Shown piece by piece: positions 33,817-46,034 of a stretch of 64,000 nt of DNA. The DNA is from Heliocidaris tuberculata (taxonomy: Eukaryota; Echinodermata; Echinoidea; Camarodonta; Echinometridae). Where the stretch lies: contig CM046838.1 of assembly GCA_025618425.1 (NCBI GenBank), positions 13,788,010 through 13,852,009 on the forward strand, in the 5' to 3' direction. Made by a program: the position numbers and the translations under genes. Each line of letters begins with the position of its first letter. Positions within the stretch are counted from its first letter, which is position 1. The notes under the pieces are model-generated. The model made no database searches. It was not told the DNA's origin and saw nothing but the letters and a program-made list of their open reading frames with translations.

Positions 33817-35774
33817 ACTACCATGACTACAGTAGGCCTGTAATCACTGGTGTAGCCGAACTTTTTGAACAAGGGGGGGGGGGCACAAAACATCCGAACC
33901 AATGGTGATCCCGAAAAAATCCTTTTGCAGGTCCTAAGTTGCGGCAGAAGGGTTGGGATGGGTAGGACGTCTGCTGTTCCTGTCACCCATCTATTCATAG
34001 TTTGCATGTGATCATAGGCGTATAGGCTTATTTTTGCGAGGTGGCCGACACCTTATGCCTGAATATCAACTCTCCAGTTTGTAAATTTTGGCACTTTTTT
34101 GGAGGGAAAATATAAAGAAATCTATAAAAAATCTAATTATTGAATATCGGAACTGCGGGGGAGGGGGGCTCTGCAGCCCCCAGCCCCTGGCCCCCGCCTC
34201 ATACCCCTATGCTTTTGATTTAACTTTATTTTTGATTTACTGTAATGTCTTTAGCAACAGCAATAATGACTCATGGAGATTAGTGAGTGGGTATATTTTT
34301 TTGCCTCCTTGCATTTTGATTTAAAGTGTTTGGACAGGTTAATTCCTTATAATTCATGCATATTGATATATGTATGTCTGAAAATATTGTAGATTTAAGT
34401 TTCATGCATAATTTAAGAGAGGGTTCAAATTCGCTCTGTATATGGCTTTACAGGCTACAATATTAGCTCTGTTTACATTTTTGACGGTTCGCTTCAAATG
34501 TCTACCTCATAATATAGTGTTGCGAGGTCGCATTGGGACCGAGCGAGAAAATTTTTCGGAAAATTTTCCTTAATTTATGAGATTTTAAGAGAAATTTGGC
34601 TACATTTTCCTATTTGAAATAAATGCTTCAGAATGATTGAAAGATTCATTAATTATCTTTGTATGATGTCTTCATTTTTTTAAGCAGATGAACGGGGGGG
34701 GGGGGCATGACCCCCCCCCTTGTGCCCTCTGGCTAAGCCTATTCCTGTAATAACAATACTCAGTTCTCGTATAGCGCGTAATACATATTCATCAATGTCT
34801 CTATGCGCTTCCAAAGAGCTTTGGATTATTACTATGGCTCAGCCCGAAGGTGCTGAAGCCTCAAGGAGTAAACTCCTACCCGTACTATATAGGCCTACAT
34901 ATATGTAAGATATACCCAGCAGCTAACCTGACTTTGTAAAGGAGTTGGATTTTACATAATGAATACATTATACATGTAATTAGCATTCAGTTCAGTATTT
35001 ATTCATTCATGGCAAGTATGTGGATGTTAGATCAGTTATTTTCCATTTAACTGACTATTCTACACAGAGGTAATACTACGTATTTACGTACGAGGAACTG
35101 ATTTACACTTCTAAACAAGTACATTATATTAAAGATATAAAAACTGATCATGGATAAGCTGTGCTACATGTGTATCTGCACTTCATAATTTACAACATGG
35201 GATATGAATGTTGGTATCTTGAGATCTGTGTAGCTATCTTTCAAGAAAGAGGGGGGGGGGGGCTACCATTTTACATAAAAAAGGTAAATCTGTACTGTGG
35301 AATGTCTCATACATCTTGTCTTGTTGCCAATGTTTATTTCCTTTCAAGATGCAATGTTCATTTTATATCGACTAAATTTCATACCCTCCCTCTCCTGATA
35401 TTTTCCCCCAATATAACAATAATATTGAATTATCACGGCTATTCTTTTTGAAACCTTCATTAACCGACCACTTTCAAGACTACTTTTAAAAATTTCTTCA
35501 ATGCAAGTTACCCTTACAGGAGAATGACCCCCCCCCCAAAAAAAAAAAAAAACAAAAACAAAACAACAACAACAACAAAAAAAAACCCACCAACAAACAA
35601 ATCAAAACTAAAACAACAACAACAAACAAACAAACAGCAGATTATCTGGAAACTACACTTGTTTGATCATATGATTATATGACCAAACTAATTGTTAAAT
35701 GATTCTTGTTTGCATGTTACATGTACCTCCTGAAAAATTTATTTTTAAACCAAAAGTACCGGTAATCATTTTCT
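33817..35774. other. No gene recognised; short repeats
   Basis: Contains G/C runs (33,872, 34,694, 34,711, 35,251, 35,528), a TATAGCGCGTAATACATATT/TATGCGCTTCC piece at about 34,773-34,820 typical of a common SINE-like repeat, and a CAACAA-rich tract at 35,550-35,640. Confidence 0.45.
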
Positions 35775-36408
35775 TGTCCCCTGCAACCCAAATGCAAGTT
35801 GATTCTTGTTGATGTGCAGGGATGCATAGGACTTATATTTTGTTATTCAAACATCTAAATATGTTTCATAAATTTTGTAAATATTTTAAAAAATCATTTT
35901 CTCTCCACCCTAAAAAAAAAAATGCCCAAGATCTCATTCCTGCAATGACATCATCTGTCAATCATTAGTGAGCTAAGGAGAGACAGTGGTATGTAGCTTT
36001 GCCAGAGATGACCATCTGTTCTAATAGACCATACAATGCCTACACAGGAGTTGATAATTATGTCAGACATGCTGTAGCATCACCAGGAAAAAATGGTAAT
36101 GAGGAGGTATTGTTTGAAAGCATGCAATGCTATTGTGAGCATGTGCTGAGCTGAGGGAAGTTACATTCCACTGTAGAATGTAGAATGTTATTGTAGTTGA
36201 CTGATGATGTCATTCCAGGAATGAGATGTGGAGCTTTTTTAGGGTGGAGCTTAGGAGGTTGGGAAAAATATTTCAAAATATATTTAAAAATCAATGAAAA
36301 ATATCTGGATGTTTGAATAACAGAATATTAGTTGTATGCATCCCTGCCCACCAACAGCAATAAACTGGCATTTGGGTTGCGTTTGGGTTGCAGGGGCCTT
36401 TTAAGCAG
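35775..36408. mobile_element. Larger relative of the CCCCTGCA/TTAA element
   Basis: GTCCCCTGCAACCCAAATGC at the left and GGGTTGCAGGGGCCTT-TTAA at the right, about 630 bp. A second inverted block (ATTTCTCTCCACCCTAAAA-type near 35,900 and AGGGTGGAGCTTAGG near 36,240) extends the arms. The 245-bp element at 28,440 looks like an internal-deletion derivative. Confidence 0.72.
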
Positions 36409-36436
36409 TATTCAACAGGAAAGGAATGTTCACAGA

Positions 36437-36574
36437 GAAAACGCTGTTTAAAAATGAAAACAGATCTTTACAGTATGAACTGAACAACCTGTTGTACAGT
36501 TCATATTGCAAACAATTTGTTTAAATATTAAGCAGGTTGTATACGTTTTAAACAACCTTTTAAACAGCGTTTTT
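36437..36574. mobile_element. Small hairpin MITE
   Basis: AAAACGCTGTTTAAAA near the left end is matched by TTTTAAACAGCGTTTTTA at the right; 138 bp, AT-rich centre. Confidence 0.65.
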
Positions 36575-36590
36575 ACTATATAGACATAGA

Positions 36591-38530
36591 CCCTGATAGC
36601 AGAGACTGGTCAAAATGACATCTTAATGACGTGTCATACGTCTTAAAGACGTCAGATAATGACGTCAGTACGACAATTTGCACCCACGTTTGACGTCTTG
36701 AAGACGTCTTATATTGACGTAATTTCGACGTCTTTCCGGTCAAAGAAGACGTCTTTATGACGTCCTGAAGACATGTTTATTACCAATAGACGTCATAAAG
36801 ACGTCTCTTTTACGTCGTGTGCTATTCATAATGACGTATTAAAGACGTTTTAAAGACGTCCAAGAGGTCAGAAATATATCCCTTTTTACAAAGAAAACAA
36901 AATAAAAAATTAGGGTCAATTAATTAGCACACTAATACACTGACTATATTAACGTTTTGTGATGCATCCTATCCCATCCTTAGAAATTGTATCAACCACT
37001 TGTAAAAAATGTTTGAAGATTACAATTTTCTCATGTATTTCTAAAAATACCTCCTCATGACATTGACTGAATTATGTAAACATAATAATTAATGGAAGTA
37101 CATTTTCCTTCAGAACTAAAAGTGCAATCATTACATAAAGTCCTAAAAATCAAATGTCATCTATTTCCATAAATTTTTGTCGTTTCTGCTCATTCATGAA
37201 TATTCACAATCGATTATTATACTCGGATCACGACGTAAAATATGACGTCTTTTGACTTCATTAAAATTACAATAGTGAGGAGGTATTCTTACACATTACA
37301 TTATGAGGAGGCATTTTAAATCGAATTGGAAAATTGTAATAATAATAATGATAATAATGATAATAATGATAATAATAATGATAATAATAATAATGATAAT
37401 AATAACAATAATAATAATAATGATAAATATGATAATGATATTACATGTATGTAGTAATATTAATAATAGTGATAATGATAATGACAATGAAATTATTTAT
37501 TTTCGAATACAGTAAATCTCAATCATCATCCCCTGAATTTCTATGAATAACTTCATACCACGGTCGCATCAGTGACAAAACATCCCCTAGATAACTGATA
37601 ATATAAAATATATACATGTCTGAATATAGCATATCATCATCTCCTGATCATACAAATACAGAAAATATCTCGTAATTGATTGAATATCACGTAATAATAT
37701 TGTCTTACAAAACTGGCGAAAAGTCTTGTAAATTATACTGACGTTAATGTCATCACATTGCCCTACAAATTTGGCAAAAATATTTCGTCATTACTGACAG
37801 ATGTCATTTTGTTGTCAGTTTATGACCTGTTTAAGGTGAAGTCCACATGGAAAATAGATTTTAATATAGAAGCAGAGAAATAAGAGGAACAGTTAGGTCA
37901 GTGAAAGTGTTAACAAAGTCCGATAAAAAAATTAGGTCATTTATCCCCAATCCCCCCATCCGTCCTCTCACAATGACAGCACATCAGAATATGGCAATTT
38001 TGTTTATACAATTTTATTTATTTTGTTTGATATCATTTCCAGTATCACTTATAGGCCAACTGATCATCGCCAGAGCTTCCCAGCTTTTGTAAATGGCTAT
38101 GACAAAAATTGCTCCTCCAAAATAGTACATTTCCTGTGTCGGCATACAGGATGCCAACTCTTGTCTTTAAAAGACGTCAAAAAGACGTCTTAAAAATGTC
38201 GTTTATTTGGTCATACAAAATGGCTAAAAAAAAATGGTCTTTGAAAGACGTCATAAAGACGTCGTACTATCGTTGTTAATTTTGATTACAAAAATGGTCT
38301 TTGAAAGACGTCATAAAGACGTTGTACTATCGTTGTTAATTTTGATTACAAAAATGGTAAAGTATTGTCTTTGAACGACGTCGTAACGACGTCATAATTA
38401 CGTCGTCTATACTGCAGAAATATGACGTCTTCACAAGAAATTATAAAGACGTCGTAATGACGATGCATGAATGACGTATGACGAGTTGACCAGTTTACAA
38501 CGTCTTGAAGACGTCAGTCTGCTATCAGGG
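36591..38530. mobile_element. 1.94-kb inverted-repeat element with GACGTC subterminal arrays
   Basis: CCCTGATAGCAGA at 36,591 is complementary to TCTGCTATCAGGG ending at 38,530. Next to the ends, ACTGGTCA/TGACCAGT and ACGTGTCATACGTC/GACGTATGACGA also pair. About ten GACGTC motifs lie in the first 280 bp and about ten in the last 370 bp, often as AAAGACGTC. A 60-bp direct tandem duplication is at 38,235-38,353. The centre holds a GATAAT microsatellite (37,335-37,440) and a fragment of the 17,370-type repeat (37,830-37,960). No transposase ORF is visible. No clear target-site duplication was found. Confidence 0.85.
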
Positions 38531-38619
38531 CGATGAGAGTATTGCAATAAAAAAGCTGAAAAACAACAAGGCATGCAGAAAAGATTTAATTAGAAATGAG
38601 AACTGCCTCCACACCCCTC

Positions 38620-40880
38620 CCCCCCCAAAAAAAAAAAATAAAGCTCGTACACATTATAACAGATCTCTTTAATTTGATTTTAAATGGTGGACTTGTTCCA
38701 ACAGATTGGTGCGCGTTAATCATTTCAATTTTAAGAATGAGAGGGGGTACAGACCCTGATGATTACAGAGGTATTACATTATTAAGCTGCTCAGGAAAGA
38801 TATTAACTTAACTTTATTCTCAATAAAAGAATATCACGATTCTTGGAAAATGACCAGCTTCTTGGGGAAGATCAAGCTGGCTTTCGACCTGGCTACTCAG
38901 CAACTGATCATGTTTTGAGATCACTTGTTGATATTTATCGGCAAACAAGAAAGAGAATTTTATACTGCGCTTTCATAGATTGAAAGAAGCATTCGACTTA
39001 GACAAATCAGCATTATGGTTTAAAATGCTTAAGTCAGGAGTTAAGGGAAAGGGTTTTAACGTTATTTGTATATGTGCAAAATCCTGCATATCTCCTATGG
39101 GAGATATAATGTTGGAGTGCGTCTGGACGATAACCTTTAACCATTGGTATTTGCCATTTATCGAATAATTTTAATAGTTATATAAGTGAGCATTACAGTG
39201 GATTGAATCACTTAGTTTCTGAAGTTGAAAGTATGAATGATGCCAGATTATCTCTCTGTCTGTTTACATTATAGTATGCCGATGATACTATCATTTTAGC
39301 TGAATAAACAGAATAGTTTAATACAGACTGCTCTAAATGCTGAGAATATAACACAGAAAGTGTTATATTCTCAAGAGGAAAGGTGCGTAAATTTCCAGTA
39401 TTTGTATTTGGTAATGATAACATTGCTGTTGTAGATGAATTATATACCTCGCAGTCAAATTTAATTTTAATGAGAACTATAAAAAAAAAATCAATCTCAT
39501 AACAAGTAAACCAAGCAAGAAAGGCATTTTATAGCATGTTAGCTAAGGCTCAGAAAATGCAACTATACCATAGACATCCAATGTGAATTATTTGATCATC
39601 TGCTATTGTCAATCTTGCTCTATGGTTGTGAGGTATAGGGCTGTGAAGATTTGAATCAGTTGGAAGTGTTCCATAGGAATTTTTGAGAACTATTTATGCA
39701 GTGTAGGCCTACATGTCAACAAATCCACTTCAGATTGCATGGCATATCGATAGACGGGACGAAGTACTCTCGACATACATGTAACTTGTTAAGTTACGAA
39801 TGGTTGTGTTTGGGCTTAGAATTGTCGTCGGAGACCAAAATAAATATTCTAAGATTATCTATGATATTCAAAGAAGCTTACAGGAGGGTGATGAGAACTC
39901 TTTTGATTTTAAATGGTTGAAATTTATCTAAAGTAGAAGAGGTATGGGGAAAGTGTGGTTATCCAACTGGATATTAAGTGCATTAAAACTATTGCTGAAT
40001 GATAATGTTTAATCGAAACTGGAGAGGAAATATGGTCTAACAGAATTTTTTTTTTCAAACTACAGAATCTTTATAGATGAATTAATTTTTGAGAAATACT
40101 TGATGGCACTTAATAATAAAGACATTATTATATTTTGTAAATTTAGATGTCAATCGTACAATTTACCTGTAAATAGAGGTAGGTTCAGTCAGTAGAATGA
40201 AGGTGTTTATTGTTCTATCTGTTTAACTAATGATATTGGAGATGAATTCCACTATATTTTTATGTGTCCATATTTTGCAAAAGAAAGACCAATGTATCTA
40301 AAACGACATTTTGTTATAGGCAACCAAGTGCGCTAAAAAATGCGCATTCTATTCAGCTCAGCCAATATGCCATTTATTTATTTATTCATTTGTGATATCT
40401 AGACATATTTATTTCTGATATTTTTGAAGAATTATAAACCTAATCAGGACAATAATTTGTACAGTATTTTTCTCACACTTTCCAAAGATCCCATGACGCA
40501 AGAGTAGATTCGTATATGTATGTAAAGAAAAAGTATCGCGTAGGGGTAAAGAAGTTAAGCCACCTTTACGGCTTGACTTGTCGTATCACTATTTGCAGAT
40601 TTGTAAGCCACCTTCACGGCTTGACTTGTAAATAAATATGTTGTATGGTTTTCGTATCACTATACATATGTTTATAACTTTTATATAACGCTTTTACCTT
40701 GTGTTATATGTTTGTTAGTACCATTTATCTACTAAAGTTTACATAATCAAAGTGTTTACTATGTATTGTTTATCTCACTTTATATTACATTTATGCCTTG
40801 ATAAATCATGATTTTGATTGTACTCTCATACTCCGAAATGGGGTCGAAACAGTCAATAAATCAACTCAACTCAACTCAAC
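38620..40880 (+). mobile_element. Degraded LINE (RT to 3' tail)
   Basis: Broken frames read GGLVPTDWCALIISILRMRG and PDDYRGITLLSCSGKIL, then LLGEDQAGFRPGYSATDH, KKAFDLDKSALWFKML-like, and a YADDTIILA motif at about 39,278-39,300. A C-terminal CSICLTNDIGDEFHYIFMCP block (40,213-40,272) is the Cys/His 'gag-knuckle-like' end of several LINE clades. The 3' end is (TCAAC)n at 40,858-40,880. A short duplicated AAGCCACCTT(T/C)ACGGCTT lies at 40,557 and 40,607. Multiple stops: dead. Confidence 0.85.
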
Positions 40881-41740
40881 CAACAACTATTCCACATGAA
40901 CAGTATATGACTAGATAATATTATCACGAATTACCAGACTTGTACTGCTAGAAAAGCACCTTAAATCACCCTGCTTTTCCACAATTTGAAGATCCACAAA
41001 AATTCTGAAATAAAAACTGCTCTATTACCAGGGACCCGGAACTGTGAACTTACTACCAAACATTGCGCAAAACTTGCAAAAAGGGTAAGGATCTCTTTAC
41101 TGTAATGTACTGCATCATTCCTTTATAGATTTCATACACTTCCATCACGAATCAAACATATACAGGCACATTTTACTTTTATGAATATATCAAATAAATA
41201 AAAAATGAGGAAATAACATGCGATTACTCAATTTTTTATCAATTTCTCATTCTTAAATGTGTCCCTAAACTGCTAAAGATAAGAGTAAATCAATATTCCT
41301 CCTTTCCACTTTGTAATGCAGACGTACACACATACTTAGAAAAACCCTGAGGAATTGAAAGAAACCTATCAAAGTTTGCCATCGTTATCTTAATTCCACT
41401 TGTCATCTTAGCATCAAACTGAATACTGAATATTCCTTGTCTGAAGGATTCATTCACGTTCAACGTCACTGATTATTCAAAGTAGAAAACAACAAAAAAG
41501 TTCTATAAAAAGACCTAAGTATTTCCATATCAAGAAATAAACCTACATATAGTCATTTTTCTGTCATTGCAATTTGCTTGATCATTGCTCAACGGTTACT
41601 AATTTTCAGTCCAACTGAAGGATTGCAAAATCAAATCAGAAAAAAAATTCTTGCATAAACAAACTATTTCACCCTCAGTTTATGCATATGAGTTTAAGCT
41701 GTCTAATTTTAGCACCATGTATTCATGAACATTTTGATTG
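40881..41740. other. 3' flank of receptor, no gene recognised
   Basis: Unique AT-rich sequence downstream of the receptor stop codon on the minus strand. It may contain the end of the 3' UTR. No decisive poly(A) site was chosen. Confidence 0.35.
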
Positions 41741-41890
41741 ATTGATTTTATTTTTCCATGCATCAAATACAAAATAACATATCAACAAAATAATGAAAAG
41801 GTCATCGCATGGGAGGGGTTACTCAGTCATAAGCCTAAGGCTTGAAAGTAACGCCCCTCAAGAAAGGGAAAGCCCCCTTTTAAAATATAA
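41741..41890 (-). mobile_element. LINE 3' end fragment
   Basis: On the minus strand ends GGAAAAATAAAATCAATCAA, and upstream GTTACTTTCAAGCCTTAGG is organised like the 3' end of the LINE at 4,337-4,490. It lies about 100 bp past the receptor stop codon, so it may provide or lie within the 3' UTR. Confidence 0.5.
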
Positions 41891-41986
41891 ACATCGTAAA
41901 TATATATAACGATTACTTAAATGGGGATCACAAATAATAAAGAGTGTGTCATGTCAGCAGAAACTGCATGGAGTTGAGATCTTTCT

Positions 41987-42859
41987 CTAGATCCCAACCG
42001 GCACTGCATCGCTCCTTGGTGATAGGGGTGTATTGGGGTGTGAGAGCTTGGTGTAGGACCCCACTCCGTCTCCCATCTCAGAATCCGAGGGGGACAGACT
42101 ACCGGAGGTAACAGTTTCTTCGGAGTCAATGGATGACTGCTTCCTAGTTGCATTCATCATGTAGTACTCACCTTGGAGGGGAGTGGTCTCTGAATACGTT
42201 GAGGTAGAACTCATTTCAGTCATTGTTCCTGCGACATATCCACTGTCTGTATACTTAGGAAAAGACAATATTGCTGCATCATCACAGCTTCTTTCCTGCT
42301 TCCCATTATCTATCACAACCCTGCAAGGGATGCTTAAGGAATCAAACCTAAAGTAACCGCTGTCCTCTGCAGGTTTAGCTTGATTTGAGATCGGATGAGG
42401 AGGAGGAGACTGCACATAGCCTGAGTCAGTAGATGAGGGGTATCGGGGCGGAGGACCTAAGCAATCTTCACTGCAGCTGGTATTCAGAATGATACCATTG
42501 GGGAGCAGAGACTGTAAACCCGTCCCTCCAGAGCTATGATCATTTACAGATGAAGACGATGAGAATGCTACAGGTGCATTTTCCATTTCCATTTCCATGG
42601 TAACCACATGATCACAGTCCTCTGACAGGGAGCCTTCTGTTGAGTGAGGCGGAGACTGATCAGGGATTGGAGGGTGTGGCACTGCATTTCCACCAGCTCT
42701 TCCGGCAGGCGGTGTATCAATCAGAACTATAGTCCCAATCTCGTCTTCTCCATCGTCCGCAGGAGGAGGAGAGGGAGGAGGAGGGATACCTGCTAGGGTG
42801 TCAAACTCTTCTCTTTCAGGTATCTTTGGCCGAATATCTCCCATGGCAAAAGCTGCTTT
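41987..42859 (-). CDS. Cytokine receptor exon 10 (cytoplasmic tail and stop)
   Basis: The terminal exon: 290 residues plus TAG (41,987-41,989), entered in phase 0 after TATTGCAG. It starts KAAFAMGDIRPKIPEREEF, where the P-x-I-P-E near the membrane resembles box1, the JAK-docking motif; a box2-like hydrophobic-acidic stretch (IGTIVLIDTPP) follows about 40 residues later. Tyrosines suited to SH2 docking are SGYVQS, SGYFRF, SGYVAG, EYYMMN and SYTKL. No canonical STAT3 YxxQ is present. The tail is rich in Ser/Pro, as usual. Function in JAK/STAT signalling is inferred from architecture. Confidence 0.85.
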   Translation of the reverse strand, partial: KAAFAMGDIRPKIPEREEFDTLAGIPPPPSPPPADDGEDEIGTIVLIDTPPAGRAGGNAVPHPPIPDQSPPHSTEGSLSEDCDHVVTMEMEMENAPVAFSSSSSVNDHSSGGTGLQSLLPNGIILNTSCSEDCLGPPPRYPSSTDSGYVQSPPPHPISNQAKPAEDSGYFRFDSLSIPCRVVIDNGKQERSCDDAAILSFPKYTDSGYVAGTMTEMSSTSTYSETTPLQGEYYMMNATRKQSSIDSEETVTSGSLSPSDSEMGDGVGSYTKLSHPNTPLSPRSDAVPVGI

Positions 42860-43339
42860 CTGCAATAGAGAGAATACCTAAGACGAAATGATTGAACTAC
42901 TGTTCACAAATATTACTTCATGGTAAAAACTGAATAAAAAAGCCTAAACAGGAGGAGACAACACCACTTTCATTTGGAAGAAAGTTAGGATATCCATCCA
43001 CATTGTCTCATGTTTTGAATTCTTACAAACAAGATTTATCTTTAATGCTTCATAAATAAGTCTGGTTTATGACTCCATTGTTTATCAATTTAAACGTAAC
43101 AATTGGTGTGTTGTGAGAGAATGACATCACAGACTCATGACTAAGTTGCCAATTTGTCTAGTGATTTTCATTATTTTCCATACTTTTTCATGTCATTGAA
43201 ACAATTCATATCTTTCTTATAATATGTCCGATTTTCCTCAAACTTTTTTGGATTTGTTTGTCTGATTTGTCTGCTTCTATTTAAATCATTTATTTCTTGG
43301 ACTCGATCTTTAAATGAGTAAAGTGAAAGGAAATCTTAC
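42860..43339 (-). other. Receptor intron 9 with a dispersed-repeat fragment
   Basis: 43,100-43,310 resembles the right half of the 17,370-type repeat (ATATGTCCGATTTTCCTCAA, GTCTGCTTCTATTTAAA). No exon-like sequence was seen. Confidence 0.5.
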
Positions 43340-43503
43340 AAGAACCGAATTATTCCTGATGTCAAAAGGCTGCGTCCAACGAGGTCCCTGCTGTATACGG
43401 AGATAGGTACATCCAATTAACGAGAAGATGAACACTGCTAGAAGTATGGGTATGATGACAATCAGTGCTTGGCTGAAATCTGGAGTAATCCGGGACATTA
43501 CAT
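43340..43503 (-). CDS. Cytokine receptor exon 9 (transmembrane helix)
   Basis: 164 nt encoding VMSRITPDFSQ, a hydrophobic helix ALIVIIPILLAVFIFSLIG, then CTYLRIQQGPRWTQPFDIRN. The helix is about 22 residues long, followed by Arg, giving the type I topology expected. Acceptor CTATCTTCAG, donor GTAAGA. It joins exon 8 (G|AT, Asp) and exon 10 in phase. A separate small exon for the membrane span is typical of class I cytokine receptors. Confidence 0.9.
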
Positions 43504-44298
43504 CTGAAGATAGAGATAAAATTCAAAGACAGAAGTCCATATTAGATATGAAAAGAAAAAAACTTGAAATCATTGTATAAACATTTAATGCAGAAATGTA
43601 AACAAAAACGCATTGAAAATGAAACACAGATAAAAAGCAGATGAATCCAAAAACAGAAGATTATATTAGAAAGAAAGAGGAAGAATTTGAAATTATTGTT
43701 AAACCATTTAATAAACAAATATTATGAAATACGATTGAAGAAAAAAAAAGACAGAGGATGAAAATCTTGAAATAATTCACAACTATTTCATTCCATGTAT
43801 GGCATATTTCCCGTATTTCTAACTCTTTCTCCCCTGTCACGTCATTTTGGAATGTGTAGAAAATGAACTAGTTTATAAACATAGAAAGTTGATAATTATT
43901 CGGATCGAAAAAATATACCACTTAAAAAATAAAAAAGAATACCTATAATGCTTCCTTCGGAATTGAGTTTTCCCACTGTTTATAAATTTATAAATTTGTT
44001 TAAACCTGGTCCCATCTGGTTGCAAGTGAGTCTATTGATTTTGAAGCATCGGGGGGGGGGGGGGGGGGATGGTTTGGGAGGACCGAAGCTTCTTATGGGT
44101 TGAAATTATATGCATTGACAAATTTACTACCCTATAAAGTTCATTTTAGAGAGGATTTACCCTTGATTTTCTCCCATTTTGTCACCAAGTGTGGTATGAA
44201 CTGGCAAAGAATCCTGGCTTATGCTCCACACAAATACCTGATACAGAACTAGACGAGCTATAAAAATTGTACAATAACATACTGAAGAAAGTTCTAAC

Positions 44299-44571
44299 CT
44301 GTTGAAAGTTCTGAACCTCGGAAGGCGGCCGGTCCAGTTCCGTTGTAAATCATTGGTGTGATCTTCACTTTATACACAGAACCCACTGCATTTGTATCAA
44401 TTATATACGATGTAGTGTTTGTGGTACCTAGAAGCTTTTCCCCAGTCGATATGGCATAGTTTACAATGCAGTCTCCAGTGTGGGGAGACCATGGGGGATC
44501 CCATTTCAACAGCCAAACACCCTGCCTGACTTCTTTGGTAGTCATGTTCTGGGGCTGAGACTGTACTTGAT
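44299..44571 (-). CDS. Cytokine receptor exon 8 (fibronectin III domain 4)
   Basis: 273 nt in phase 1-1 carrying one whole fibronectin III domain: QVQSQPQNM, WLLKWDPPW, then CIVNYAIS with the Tyr of strand C, TTSYIID, and VYKVKITPM with the strand F tyrosine, ending GTGPAAF. W-x-P-P and Y-x-V spacing are canonical. Sequons NMT, NTT and NGT. Acceptor TTTTGCAG, donor GTTAGA. This is the membrane-proximal domain. No WSxWS box occurs in it or elsewhere in the protein. Confidence 0.9.
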
Positions 44572-46034
44572 CTGCAAAACAAGTTGAGATAGACGGTGTA
44601 CAGAAAGAAACAGAGAGAGAGAGAAAAAAAAATCACTTTCCAATGCAAAGTGAACGATAAGAATTCTAAATTTATGATGTATGGGACGCTGATATAAAAA
44701 TATTTCTTACATTACCTACTTCTTTCACCTGTTCTGAAATCATTAATATAAGGGAAAGAATTTTTCATGGTTGACATTGTCCTGGTTTTGGATCTGTGCC
44801 TTCTGATCAAACTCGATTTGGAAAGTTTCCCACTACCACTGCCACTATTTTCCCTTTCCAATTCTTGATAGATTCCCACATTTTGAAAGACTTCCAAGGA
44901 TTCCCATTTTCCAACAACGCCAATTTCACTTTAGTACATAAAGTTATGAATCTACCCAAAACTGCCTTTCGCATTTCTCCCTGTACTGCCACAAAATTTC
45001 TGAAAGAAACCAAACAAACAAACAAACAAACAAACAAATACCCAAACAATTCCACGAGTTACATGGCAGCAAAAGTATAAGCCCTGTGCACTGATATATT
45101 ACGTACAGGTTCATCATCTTCTGTGAATTCATGTTACGATTCAATTCTGAAGACGGTACAGCTGTAGCTGTTGCTGTTACTGTGGAAAATCAATTCAAAT
45201 CGTCTGGTGTAGTGATAGTTAACAGAGTCTGCAAATACAGACTAGCATGTATAGCTAAATTTAGAATAATACCTCTATGCCTGTAACCCATGACTCATGA
45301 CTGGTCAGTTATGAAACAATGAGTACTTGTATGATACCTGCACTTGAATACATGACTACAAAGATGTCTGCAAGCTCTCTAACTGGTGTTCTATAATAAT
45401 ATGATATGGTGTCAGGAGTGGGATTTTGTTTAGCATGAACCGTCTCATGGTAGTGGGAACTACTATTTTGCTGCCTTTGAAGATGATGCCATCTGCTTTA
45501 GAGAGGTCACCTTTGATGTTCCTGTATTTTCTGACTCTAACTGGACATTGCTGCTTTGTTTCTGGCCACCCATCTCTGAAGATGCCTAGTAGCTCTTGCA
45601 GTTGATCATCTTTCTTTGTCTCTTCGACAATCTGATTTCGTTTGTTTGATGTAACTGGCATGCTCTTGACAATAGCATGTACATAGACTCTGATATCTTC
45701 TTCTGTTTCAGCATTCAACTCGGCCTTTGGATCTACTGCTCTGGACAATGTATCAGCAGTATACATGTACCTTCCAGGCGTGAGATCATATCTCTGTACC
45801 CTGATGAGTAACCTTCGATTGCGTAGGGGACAGTCACCCAATGACTTGACAAACAGTGGAATAGATGTCTGCCTCAATAAAGCTATGCCATCTTATACGT
45901 TTAATCAAGCTCTCTAACTGGTCTTCTATAAGAATATAATATCTGCCATCATGCGATTGACAAGAGTTTGCAATCCGCTGTCTCTTCCAGAGCAAAAACC
46001 GCAACAGCTAGTATTCTTGAAGACTATCACTTAC
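44572..46034 (-). other. Receptor intron 7
   Basis: Holds the Gypsy-type pol fragment at 45,356-45,950, a (CAAA)n tract at 45,010-45,040, and otherwise unique sequence. Confidence 0.6.
45356..45950 (-). mobile_element. Ty3/Gypsy-type pol fragment
   Basis: A 173-residue open frame on the same strand as the receptor. It shows the end of RNase H (RYDLTPGRYMYTADTLSRA) and the start of integrase up to the zinc-binding region (GIIFKGSKIVVPTTMRRFML). The fragment lacks RT and the integrase core. CAAGCTCTCTAACTGGT starts at 45,371 and again at 45,906, so a direct repeat of about 45 bp brackets the fragment. These may be remnants of an internal duplication rather than LTRs. No LTR pair is seen. Confidence 0.8.

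Noticed and set aside
45356..45877. Host gene exon within the receptor intron
   Set aside because: The sequence is clearly the RNase H-integrase junction of a Ty3/Gypsy retrotransposon.
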